A DNA stretch of 64,000 nucleotides, from the NCBI GenBank assembly GCA_963764955.1, contig CAVXVE010000007.1:1-64000 (forward strand). The letters run 5' to 3'. The position numbers and the translations under genes are program-made. The DNA is from Roseiarcus sp963764955 (GTDB lineage: Bacteria; Pseudomonadota; Alphaproteobacteria; Rhizobiales; Beijerinckiaceae). Shown in pieces: positions 28,634 to 37,002 of this stretch (positions are counted from its first letter, which is position 1; each line of letters begins with the position of its first letter). The notes under the pieces are model-generated. The model was not told where the DNA came from and did not search any database. It saw only the letters and a program-made list of their open reading frames with translations.

Positions 28634-30616
28634 ATGAGCTGGCTGCCGGCCGCGCCCGATTTCCGCGGCGATCTGCGCGCCGCGCTGGACCAAACGAAGC
28701 CGACGGATCGCCTTGAGGGCTTGGCAGCGCTAGCGGGCCATCGGCTCGGGTTCCTGGAGACCGTGCAGCTCGATCGGGCGCTCGCGCGACTGGATGTGAA
28801 GGAAGCGTCCGGCTTCCAGACGGTCCGGCTCGCCATCCTCTCGTCCTCGACCGTCGATCATTTGCCCCCCGCCATCCGGGTCGCCGGCCTGCGGCGGAGA
28901 TTGCTGATCGAGGTCCATAGCGGGTCCTATGGGCAATACCGGCAGGATCTGCTCGATTCCAACTCGGCGCTGCATCGGTTCAAGCCGCAGGCGGCGCTGT
29001 TCTCGCTCTCGGCGCGGGAGGCGATCGCCGGCGTGCCCCTCACCGCGACGGCGGCCGAAGTCGACGCGGCGATCGGGCGCTTGATCGGCGAATTGCGCTC
29101 GCTGTGGCGCAAGGCGCGCGAAATTGGCGCGGCGGTCATTCAACAGACCTTCCTCGACGTGAGCGAACCGCTGTTCGGCGGCTATGAGCGGATGGTTCCA
29201 GGCGCGCCGGGCGCAATCGTCGCCCGGCTCAACGATCGTCTCGCCGAGGCCGCGGCTGAAGACAAGGCGCTCTTGCTCGATGTCGCGCGCGCCAGCCAGC
29301 GGGACGGGATTGACGCCTGGTTCGACGTCGGGCGCTGGCTTCAGGGCAAGCTCGAAATCGCTCCCCAGGCCGCGCCGTCTTATGGCGATCTCGCCGCGCG
29401 CATCCTCGCCGCGCAGCGGGGGCTGTCGAAGAAATGTCTGGTGCTCGATCTCGACAATACGCTGTGGGGCGGCGTGATCGGGGACGACGGGCTCGACGGC
29501 ATCGTGCTCGGCGAGGGAAGCGCGGCCGGCGAAGCCCATCTCGCCTTGCAGCATTACGCCAAGCAGCTCAAGGAGCGCGGGATCATCCTGGCCGTCTGCT
29601 CCAAGAACGACGCCAGGATCGCCGAGGCCGCCTTTCGCGACCATCCGGAAATGGTCCTGCGGCGGGCGGACATCGCAGCGTTCCAGGCGAATTGGGACGA
29701 CAAGGCGCAAAATCTCAAGGCGATCGCCGCCAGGCTCAACATCGGCGTCGACGCTCTCGTGTTCGTCGACGACAATCCGATCGAGCGGGCTCGCATCCGC
29801 CAGAGCCTGCCGATGGTCGCCGTGCCGGAAATGCCGGATGATCCGGCGCATTATGTGCGCTGCCTGGCGGATGCAGGCTATTTCGAAGCCGTGGCCTTCA
29901 CCGCCGACGATCGGAGCCGGGCCGAACAATACGCCGCCAACGCCGAACGCGAGGCTATGCTCGGATCGGCCGAAAGCATGGACGAATTCCTCCGCGGGCT
30001 TAACATGACGGCCGTCTACGGGCCGTTCACCGCCGTCGATCACGCCCGCGTCGTCCAGCTCATCAACAAGACCAATCAATTCAACACCACCACCCGCCGG
30101 TATGCGGGCGAGGAGGTCGCGCGGATCATGGACGATCCCGATTCCTTGACGCTGCAATTCCGCCTCCTCGATCGCGTGGGCGACAACGGCCTCGTCAGCA
30201 CGATGATCCTGCGCCCGACGCCGGCTGACGATGACGTGCTCGAGATCGAGAACTGGGTGATGAGCTGCCGGGTGTTCGGGCGGGAGCTTGAATTCGAAGC
30301 GATGAACATCGCCGTCGAGGCGGCGCGGGAGCGCGGCGCGCGGGCGCTGGTCGCTGAGTATATCCCGACGCCCAAGAACGACGTGATCAGCAAGCTCTAC
30401 CCGAGCCTCGGCTTCACCGAGATCGACGGAGCGGCGCCCGGCAACGGGGCGACGCGCTGGCGTCTCGATCTCGCCGACTACGTCACCCGGAACACTCACA
30501 TCGTGGGGCAAGAGCAGCAGGATGACCGATCAAGAGATACTCGCCAAATTCACCCGCATTCTTCGCGATCTGCTGCTCGACAACTCGATCGAGTTGACGA
30601 TGGCAACGCGGCGTGA
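28634..30616 (+). CDS. FkbH-like HAD-IIIC enzyme loading an acyl carrier protein
   Basis: FkbH enzymes take a phosphoglyceryl group from 1,3-bisphosphoglycerate, dephosphorylate it and load glyceryl on an acyl carrier protein. The three-part architecture is visible. An N-terminal flavodoxin/SGNH-like domain (LAILSSSTVDHLPPAI) is followed by a HAD domain with nucleophile motif VLDLDNTLWGG, CSKNDARIAEAAF and LVFVDDNPIERARIR. A GNAT-like C-terminal domain ends the protein (LINKTNQFNTTTRRY, NWVMSCRVFGRELE, YIPTPKNDVISKLY). The start may be ATG 28634 (MSWLPAAPDF) or ATG 28601. The last ~30 residues overlap the acyl carrier protein gene by 95 bp and are low-complexity, so a lost stop by indel is possible. 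Confidence 0.9.
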   Translation: MSWLPAAPDFRGDLRAALDQTKPTDRLEGLAALAGHRLGFLETVQLDRALARLDVKEASGFQTVRLAILSSSTVDHLPPAIRVAGLRRRLLIEVHSGSYGQYRQDLLDSNSALHRFKPQAALFSLSAREAIAGVPLTATAAEVDAAIGRLIGELRSLWRKAREIGAAVIQQTFLDVSEPLFGGYERMVPGAPGAIVARLNDRLAEAAAEDKALLLDVARASQRDGIDAWFDVGRWLQGKLEIAPQAAPSYGDLAARILAAQRGLSKKCLVLDLDNTLWGGVIGDDGLDGIVLGEGSAAGEAHLALQHYAKQLKERGIILAVCSKNDARIAEAAFRDHPEMVLRRADIAAFQANWDDKAQNLKAIAARLNIGVDALVFVDDNPIERARIRQSLPMVAVPEMPDDPAHYVRCLADAGYFEAVAFTADDRSRAEQYAANAEREAMLGSAESMDEFLRGLNMTAVYGPFTAVDHARVVQLINKTNQFNTTTRRYAGEEVARIMDDPDSLTLQFRLLDRVGDNGLVSTMILRPTPADDDVLEIENWVMSCRVFGRELEFEAMNIAVEAARERGARALVAEYIPTPKNDVISKLYPSLGFTEIDGAAPGNGATRWRLDLADYVTRNTHIVGQEQQDDRSRDTRQIHPHSSRSAARQLDRVDDGNAA

Positions 30617-30764
30617 GGACGTCCCGAACTGGGACTCGTTCAATTACATCAACTTCATCGTCGCGGTCGAAATGGAGTTCGGGGTGAAGTTCAAGGTGGC
30701 CGACATCGAGTCGTTCCCTGACGTCGGGGCAATCGTCAAGCAAACGGCGACGATGCTGGCCTGA
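30522..30764 (+). CDS. Stand-alone acyl carrier protein
   Basis: The 80-residue product has the four-helix ACP pattern and a phosphopantetheine attachment serine, S39 in NWDSFNYINFIVAVE. The following EMEFGVKFKVADIESFPDVG is typical of the helix II-III region. DSF replaces the DSL of fatty-acid ACPs, as is common for secondary or Dlt/FkbH-type carriers. It begins inside the 3' end of the FkbH-like gene and lies 105 bp before the MBOAT gene, so it is very probably the carrier loaded by that enzyme. A dedicated phosphopantetheinyl transferase is not in the window. Confidence 0.92.
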   Translation: MTDQEILAKFTRILRDLLLDNSIELTMATRREDVPNWDSFNYINFIVAVEMEFGVKFKVADIESFPDVGAIVKQTATMLA

Positions 30765-30869
30765 GGTCGGCCGAAGGTGAGGCGCGTGAGGACGGGCGGG
30801 CCGGTCATGCGGCTTGAAACCGGAGGTCATTGTTCATGGCTTGGATGTTGTCGGGAGAACTAGGCGCTC

Positions 30870-32459
30870 ATGCTGTTTAACTCCCATGAATTCCTGTTCG
30901 TGTTTCTGCCGGCGACCCTGCTCGGCTTCTTTCTCATCGGCCGCGCCTCCCGCCAGGCGGCGATTCTGTGGCTGATCCTGACGTCGCTCGTGTTCTATGG
31001 CTGGTGGCGGCCGCTCAACATCCTCATTATTGGGCCGTCGATCATCATCAATTACCTGCTGGCGTCCTACCTGCTGCGGCTGAGCCAGCGGGGCGACAAG
31101 CCCGGCCTGTCGCGCGCGGTGCTACTGCTTGGCATCCTGTTCAACGTCGTCTTCCTCGGCTTTTTCAAATACGCCGACTTCGTCACTGGCACGATCAACG
31201 ACGTGTTCGGCGCCAATTTTGTTCTCCTGCACATCATCCTGCCGCTCGGCATCTCGTTCATCACCTTTCAGAAGATCGCCTTCCTGATCGACGTTCAGGC
31301 GGGGCGGGTGAAAGCCTTCACCTTTCGCGAATATTGCACCTTCGTTCTCTTCTTCCCGCAGCTCATCGCCGGGCCGATCGTCCATTATCGCGAGATGATG
31401 CCGCAGTTCGCGGCGGCGACCTGCCGGTTCGACAAGGAGAACTTCGCCGTCGGTCTGACGCTGCTCTTCTTCGGCCTGTTCAAGAAGGGGGTGCTCGCCG
31501 ACAATATCGCGCCCCTGATCACGCCGATCTATCAGCACTCGGCCGAGGCGGGCGGCCATACGCCGATGCTGATCGCCTGGCTGGCGGCGGTCGGCTTCAC
31601 GCTGCAGATTTACTTCGACTTCTCCGGCTATACCGACATGGCGCTCGGGCTCGGCCGGTTCTTCGGCATCAAGCTCCCGCCCAATTTCAACTCGCCGCTC
31701 AAGGCGTCGAACATCGTCGACTTCTGGATCAACTGGCACATGACGCTGACGCGGTTCCTCACCGCGTACATCTACAATCCGTTGGTGCTGTGGCTGACGA
31801 GGCGCAGGCTAACCAACGGGCGTCCCGGATACAGCGCCCGCAATCCGTCGGTTGGCGCCTTCGTTTCGCTGCTGATGGTTCCCCTGATCACGACCATGTT
31901 CATTTCCGGGCTGTGGCACGGGGCCGGCTACGGATTCGTCATCTGGGGCCTCATCAACGGCGTTTATCTCGTCGTGGATCACGGCTGGCGCGTTTACGCC
32001 GCGCATCGGTTTCGGGACCGTGCGGCTTACGCCCGCGTCATGAAGCCCATCGGTTTCGTCGTGACCTTCGTCGCCTTCACCCTGTCGATGATCTTTTTCC
32101 GCGCGACGACGGTGCACTCGGCGATCGATCTCCTCAAGGGCGCGCTGGGGCTCCACGGCTTGGGGCTGCACGGCGCCGCGGCGGTCGCGGCGACCTACGG
32201 GACGGACCTCAGGCACGCAGTGATGTGGGTCGCGATCCTGCTGTTTATCGCTCTCGTCTGCCCCAACACGCTGCAAATCCTGGCTCCGTACGAACCGGCG
32301 CTGGGGGTAAAGCCGGCCGCGACCATGCCGATCATCGGGAAACTTCGCATTCCGGCTTGGGGCCCGTCGCTTCCCTGGGCGATCGCCGTCTCGGTCGTCG
32401 CCGCCGTTGCGATCTTCTCCATTGGCGGCCCGAGCGAGTTCTTATACTGGCAGTTTTAG
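30870..32459 (+). CDS. MBOAT-family membrane-bound O-acyltransferase
   Basis: MBOAT proteins of the DltB/AlgI type pass an acyl group from a cytosolic thioester donor to an acceptor outside the membrane. The 529-residue protein has about ten to twelve hydrophobic helices. It begins with the AlgI-like MLFNSHEFLFVFLPATLLGF, contains FDFSGYTDMALGLGRFFGIKLPPNFNSP-type core strings (about 250-280), and carries the catalytic histidine H350 in SGLWHGAGYGFVIWG. It follows the acyl carrier protein gene directly, so the carrier-bound acyl unit is the likely donor and the SGNH protein the outer-face partner. The acceptor (polysaccharide, lipid or secreted protein) is unknown. Confidence 0.93.
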   Translation: MLFNSHEFLFVFLPATLLGFFLIGRASRQAAILWLILTSLVFYGWWRPLNILIIGPSIIINYLLASYLLRLSQRGDKPGLSRAVLLLGILFNVVFLGFFKYADFVTGTINDVFGANFVLLHIILPLGISFITFQKIAFLIDVQAGRVKAFTFREYCTFVLFFPQLIAGPIVHYREMMPQFAAATCRFDKENFAVGLTLLFFGLFKKGVLADNIAPLITPIYQHSAEAGGHTPMLIAWLAAVGFTLQIYFDFSGYTDMALGLGRFFGIKLPPNFNSPLKASNIVDFWINWHMTLTRFLTAYIYNPLVLWLTRRRLTNGRPGYSARNPSVGAFVSLLMVPLITTMFISGLWHGAGYGFVIWGLINGVYLVVDHGWRVYAAHRFRDRAAYARVMKPIGFVVTFVAFTLSMIFFRATTVHSAIDLLKGALGLHGLGLHGAAAVAATYGTDLRHAVMWVAILLFIALVCPNTLQILAPYEPALGVKPAATMPIIGKLRIPAWGPSLPWAIAVSVVAAVAIFSIGGPSEFLYWQF

Positions 32460-32775
32460 TTTCTGACGGAAATTGAGGGTTCGGATCCGCAAAGGTTTCA
32501 GGACTTACGCGCAGCAAAGGCAAAGACTTTGTATCTGGGAGGAACTCCGCGTGACGGCCGCGCCGGATATGTCCGAAGTTAATGACGTCATTAAGCTTCC
32601 TCTCACGATGTTCACGGGCTTGAGTCAACGGGCGCGGCCGCCTGGAATTGGGACGTGGTAATGTGCGGCGGCGCCGCATTGTCAGCGCCGCGCAAGCGAC
32701 GTCTTCAATTCTACGTAGCCAAGATTCTCGTTGCGAAGATTGGAATTAACGGTATAAGACCGATAAAATACGGCG
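32460..32775. other. Spacer between the MBOAT and type I secretion genes
   Basis: About 315 bp, moderately AT-rich near 32570-32620 and 32700-32770. No gene or RNA is convincing. The lower GC just upstream of 32776 suggests a separate promoter for the ABC/HlyD pair, so it need not be in the same transcript as the MBOAT gene. Confidence 0.4.
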
Positions 32776-34950
32776 ATGGGCAAGAACGAGATGGGATCTC
32801 CACCGGCGCAACTGATGGATTCTGGGCTGTGCGGGCTTTCACTGGTGGCGGGGTATTACCGCATCGCCGGGGACCCGGCGCAGCTCAGGCATCAGCTCGC
32901 CCTGACCGGCCGAAACGCGCGGGCTGAAGATATCGTTCGCGGCGCGAACGTTCTTCAGTTGAAGTCTCGCATCCTTCGCAATGTGACCGCGAAGCGTCTC
33001 GGCGCCATTCCCTACCCGGCGATCCTGGGCCTCAAGGCGGGTGGTTTCGCGGTCTTAGGCGCGGGTTCGGCCAAGGGGATGGCGCGGCTGGTCGATCCGA
33101 TCGCCCGAACGGCGCAAGAGCTGTCGACGGAGGCGATCGTCGCTCTGTCCTCGGGCGAGGTGGTGCTAATCACGCGACGGTTCGCGGGAACGGGCGTCGA
33201 TCCCAACACCTTTGGGTTCCGCTGGTTCTGGCCGTCGATCATGCGCTACCGGCGCGCGCTCGCCCACGTGGTGGTCGCCTCGCTGTTCGTGCAATTGTTC
33301 GCTCTCGCGACGCCGATCTTTTTCCAGCTCGTCGTCGACAAGGTTCTGGTTCACAAGGGCGTTTCGACGCTGATCGTGCTGATCGTCGGCATGGTGACGC
33401 TCGGCTTGTTCGAGACCATCCTGCAGTTCCTGCGCACCTATACCCTGAGTCACACCACGAACCGGATGGACGTCGAGCTCGGCCGGCGCCTGTTCCATCA
33501 TCTCTTCCGGCTGCCGCTGGCCTATTTCGAGACCCGCGCGGCCGGCCAGACCGTGGCTCGCATGCGCGAGCTCGAGACGATTCGCAGCTTCCTGACCGGG
33601 CAGGGGCTGACCTCGCTGCTCGACCTTGTCTTCACCCTGATCTTCTTCGTGGTGATGTTCATCTATTCGGTGAAGCTCACCCTGGTCGTGCTTGCTTCGA
33701 TACCCGTTTATATCGTCATCGCCAGTCTCATTCGGCCGGTGTTGCGCGAGCAGATCAACGAGAAGTTCAACCGCGGCGCCCGGTCGCAGCAGTTCCTGGT
33801 CGAATCGATCGTCGGCGCGCAGACGCTCAAGGCCGCGAGCGTCGAGCCGATGATGCAGGCGCAATGGGAGGAGCGGCTGGCGGCCTACGTGCGCACCTCG
33901 TTCAACGCCGGGATTTCGGGCGCGCTCGGACAGAACCTCATCCAGTACGTGAGCAAGGTCACGACCGCGCTGATCCTGTTTGTCGGCGCGCAATCGGTGA
34001 TGGACGGGTCGATGACGGTCGGCGAACTCATCGCCTTCAACATGATCGCGAGCCAGGTGGTGCAGCCGATCCTGCGGTTGTCGCAATTATGGCAGGATTT
34101 TCAGCAGGTGCAGGTGTCGGTCGCGCGTCTCGGCGACATTCTCAACGCCCCGCCTGAGCCTGCGCCGCAGAACCTCCTCACCCTGCCGCCGCCGCGTGGC
34201 GCGATTGCGTTTCGCGACGTGACGATGCGCTATCGGCCCGATGCGGCGGACGTCCTGCGCAATATTTCGCTGTCGATCGAGCCGGGCGAGGTGATCGGCG
34301 TCGTCGGTCCCTCGGGCTCGGGCAAATCCACCCTGACCAAGCTCATCCAGCGCCTCTACAGTCCGCAATCCGGTCAGGTGATGATCGACGGCGTCGACGT
34401 CGCGCAGCTCGATCCCAGCTGGCTGCGCCGGCAGATCGGGGTGGTGCTGCAGGAGAACATGCTCTTTAACCGCACCATCCACGAAAACATCGCGCTCGGC
34501 GACCCGGCAATGCCGCGCGTGGTGGTGATGCACGCGGCCAAGCTCGCAGGCGCGGACGAGTTCATCGCCCAGTTGCCGCAGGGCTATGACACGATGATCG
34601 AGGAACGCGGCGCCAATCTCTCCGGCGGCCAGCGTCAGCGGATCGCCATCGCCCGGGCTCTGGTGACCAATCCCCGCATTCTGATCCTCGACGAAGCGAC
34701 CTCGGCGCTCGACTACGAGAGCGAACGGATCATCCAGGACAACATGCGCTCGATCGTGCGCGGGCGCACCGTCATCATCATCGCCCATCGCCTGGCGGCG
34801 GTTCGTCCCTGCACCCGGATTGTGGGCATGTTCAGGGGCGAGATCGTGGAGGTCGGCGGGCACGACGAACTGCTCGACCGCAAGGGCGGGCTATACGCTC
34901 GCCTCTGGGCGCTGCAATCCGATCAGGCGAGGGTGAGGGCGCCAGCATGA
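32776..34950 (+). CDS. Type I secretion system ABC transporter with C39-like domain (HlyB type)
   Basis: The 724-residue protein has three parts. The N-terminal ~125 residues form a peptidase C39-like domain whose DSGLCGLSLVAGYYR has Ser at the usual catalytic Cys position, so it is a non-cleaving docking domain as in HlyB. A six-helix exporter domain (about 155-440) follows. The ATPase (about 480-715) has Walker A GPSGSGKST (about 511-519), signature LSGGQRQRIA, Walker B ILILDEATSALD and H-loop IIIAHRLAAV. Its stop overlaps the HlyD gene by 4 bp, so the two form an operon. No RTX or other obvious substrate gene is nearby. The outer TolC partner may be elsewhere. Confidence 0.93.
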   Translation: MGKNEMGSPPAQLMDSGLCGLSLVAGYYRIAGDPAQLRHQLALTGRNARAEDIVRGANVLQLKSRILRNVTAKRLGAIPYPAILGLKAGGFAVLGAGSAKGMARLVDPIARTAQELSTEAIVALSSGEVVLITRRFAGTGVDPNTFGFRWFWPSIMRYRRALAHVVVASLFVQLFALATPIFFQLVVDKVLVHKGVSTLIVLIVGMVTLGLFETILQFLRTYTLSHTTNRMDVELGRRLFHHLFRLPLAYFETRAAGQTVARMRELETIRSFLTGQGLTSLLDLVFTLIFFVVMFIYSVKLTLVVLASIPVYIVIASLIRPVLREQINEKFNRGARSQQFLVESIVGAQTLKAASVEPMMQAQWEERLAAYVRTSFNAGISGALGQNLIQYVSKVTTALILFVGAQSVMDGSMTVGELIAFNMIASQVVQPILRLSQLWQDFQQVQVSVARLGDILNAPPEPAPQNLLTLPPPRGAIAFRDVTMRYRPDAADVLRNISLSIEPGEVIGVVGPSGSGKSTLTKLIQRLYSPQSGQVMIDGVDVAQLDPSWLRRQIGVVLQENMLFNRTIHENIALGDPAMPRVVVMHAAKLAGADEFIAQLPQGYDTMIEERGANLSGGQRQRIAIARALVTNPRILILDEATSALDYESERIIQDNMRSIVRGRTVIIIAHRLAAVRPCTRIVGMFRGEIVEVGGHDELLDRKGGLYARLWALQSDQARVRAPA

Positions 34951-36524
34951 ACGAGCGCGCCGCGCCGCCGCCGGAGGCGTCCCCGCCCCCATCGCCGCCC
35001 CAGCCTTCACGGCCGGCGCTCCCCGCGGTCACGGGCCGTGACCGCGAATTCCTGCCGGCTGCGCTTGAAATCCTGGAGACGCCGCCCCCGCCGCTGCCGA
35101 TCGCGCTCATCGCGACGATCAGCGCCTGCGCGCTGGCGGCGCTCATCTGGTCGTATTTCGGCCGGCTGGACGTTCACGCGACGGCGCCGGGCAAGATCGA
35201 GCCAATCGGCTACGCCAAGGTGATCGAGCCGCTCGATCCAGGCAAGATTGCCGCTATCCATGTCGTGAGGGGCCAGGCGGTCAAGGCGGGCGAGTTGCTC
35301 CTGGAGCTCGATCCGGCGGAAGCCAACGCCGACGCAACGAGCGCCAAGGATGCGCTCGACGCCAGTCTGGCTGAGATGGCGCGGCGCCATTACGCGATCG
35401 ACGCGGTGCGGGCGGCGCAGATCGACGGGCAGGGCGCGCGGGACAGGCTTGACGCGCGCAGCCAGGAAGAGGCGCCGACGGTTGACTCTGCTCCGGTCGA
35501 GAATCTCGCCGGCGAGCCGGAACTGAAGGTCGCCTGGGGCGCGACCGTGCCCGAACAGTTCCGATTGCGCCAGGAAGCCGTGCTGCGCGCCGATCTCGCT
35601 CAGCTTTCCGACTCGCTCAAGGCGCTCGACCGGCAGATGGCGGAGAAGCTCGCGACGCAAAAGCGCCTCAACATGAGCATCGCCTTCCAGAACACGCTGA
35701 TGGAGACCTTGAACCAGCGCGTTTCGACCAGGCAGCAGGCGATCGACCTCAACGTGGGCACCAAGATCGATCTCTTTAACGCCAAGGAGGAACTGGAGAA
35801 GTCGCAAGCCGCGCTCGCCTCCGACCAGGGACAACTGATCGAGACCGACGCGGCGGTCCGTTCGGTGCGCAGCGAGAAGGCCAAGACCATCTCCCAGTTC
35901 ATCGCCGACAACGAGAACAAGCTCGCCGATGCGGCGCGCAAGGCGGACGAAGCGCGTCAGTCGCTAGCCAAGGCCGACGCGCGCCTCGCCCGCACGCGCC
36001 TCTATGCGCCGACCGACGGCGTCGTTCAGCAGATGGCCGTCACGACGGTCGGCCAGGTCGTCACCACCGGCCAGCAACTCATTGTGCTCACGCCGATCGG
36101 CGGCAAGCTTCAGGTCGAGGCGCTGGTGGCGAACCTCGATATCGGCTTCATCAGGCCGGGCCAGGACGCGGTGATCAAGGTCGACGCCTTCCCGTTCACC
36201 CGCTTCGGCGCCCTGCACGGCAAGGTCGTCAACATCGCCTCCGCCGCCGTCTCGGAGCAGGACGCCAAACGGGCCCTCGCCAATGCGACCGCGTCGGCCA
36301 ACGTGGCGCCCGAGCAGCCCAGCGCTCCCGGGCAACCTGAAAGCTTCGTTTTTCCGGTGACCGTTTCGCTCGACGAAAGCGCGATGAAAATCGACAACGC
36401 GAACATACCCTTGACCCCGGGCATGACCGTCACTGTTGAAATCAGGACTGACTCCCGGCGGGTCCTCGACTATCTGCTCTCGCCCCTGGCGAGAATCGGA
36501 TCGGAAGCCTTGAGGGAGAGGTAG
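34947..36524 (+). CDS. HlyD-family periplasmic adaptor of type I secretion
   Basis: This membrane fusion protein links the inner-membrane ABC pump to an outer-membrane TolC channel. The 525 residues begin with a Pro-rich cytosolic tail, one membrane helix (about 50-72, IALIATISACALAALIWSYF) and a biotinyl-lipoyl half (IEPLDPGKIAAIHVVRGQAV). A long coiled coil (about 150-340, many heptads such as LADAARKADEARQSLAKADA) follows, then the second lipoyl half and beta barrel (LYAPTDGVVQQMAVTTVGQV, VEALVANLDIGFIRPGQDAV). The ATGA overlap with the ABC gene shows translational coupling. Confidence 0.93.
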   Translation: MNERAAPPPEASPPPSPPQPSRPALPAVTGRDREFLPAALEILETPPPPLPIALIATISACALAALIWSYFGRLDVHATAPGKIEPIGYAKVIEPLDPGKIAAIHVVRGQAVKAGELLLELDPAEANADATSAKDALDASLAEMARRHYAIDAVRAAQIDGQGARDRLDARSQEEAPTVDSAPVENLAGEPELKVAWGATVPEQFRLRQEAVLRADLAQLSDSLKALDRQMAEKLATQKRLNMSIAFQNTLMETLNQRVSTRQQAIDLNVGTKIDLFNAKEELEKSQAALASDQGQLIETDAAVRSVRSEKAKTISQFIADNENKLADAARKADEARQSLAKADARLARTRLYAPTDGVVQQMAVTTVGQVVTTGQQLIVLTPIGGKLQVEALVANLDIGFIRPGQDAVIKVDAFPFTRFGALHGKVVNIASAAVSEQDAKRALANATASANVAPEQPSAPGQPESFVFPVTVSLDESAMKIDNANIPLTPGMTVTVEIRTDSRRVLDYLLSPLARIGSEALRER

Positions 36525-36605
36525 AAGGCCCTGGTCCAATCCTATGATGTGCGGCGCTGCGTGGCGCTTTCGGGTCGGCGTCGGCCCGATTAAAGCGTGC
36601 CGAAC

Positions 36606-36845
36606 TCAGGCCAGGTCGCCCTCCGGGGCCGGTTCTTCGGCCAGCTCCTCCAATTCGGCCATGGTCTGTTCGACGGTCCGATGATGCGGCTCTTCGTACC
36701 AGACCGACGCAACCCTCTCGACGTCGCTCGCGCTCACGCCCACATGGACGACCTGCGGCCGCTGCGATTCCAGGAACTCGTTGACGGCGTCCTCCAGCGA
36801 CTTGATCGGCGTGGTCACGCCCTGTGAAAATAGCTTCACCCGCAT
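36606..36845 (-). CDS. Small conserved-looking hypothetical protein
   Basis: A 79-residue acidic, mainly helical protein (VKLFSQGVTTPIKSLEDAVN, then PQVVHVGVSASDVERVASVW and EEPHHRTVEQTMAELEELAE). It has no signal peptide and no membrane helix. The sequence looks coding rather than accidental: codon use matches neighbours and the pattern is balanced. I do not recognise the family. It is flanked by a plus-strand HlyD gene and a plus-strand zinc peptidase gene, so it is its own transcription unit. Confidence 0.55.
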   Translation of the reverse strand: MRVKLFSQGVTTPIKSLEDAVNEFLESQRPQVVHVGVSASDVERVASVWYEEPHHRTVEQTMAELEELAEEPAPEGDLA

Positions 36846-37002
36846 TGCTTAACTCCGATAAGGGTCTGTCGCCTTGATGAAAGGCCCCCCTTTTCGCAGC
36901 GGAAGGCGCGCGCTCCAAGCCTGATCTTAAACCCCACCCGCTTCGTTGGAACGATCTGGCGCCTTGCGCGTTTCCCGCCCTCAGCCGTCCCCGGGTAGAC
37001 CC

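Noticed and set aside
28730..30511. A 593-codon minus-strand frame opposite the FkbH-like gene
   Set aside because: Composition is that of an antisense shadow, and the FkbH enzyme on the plus strand has all family motifs.
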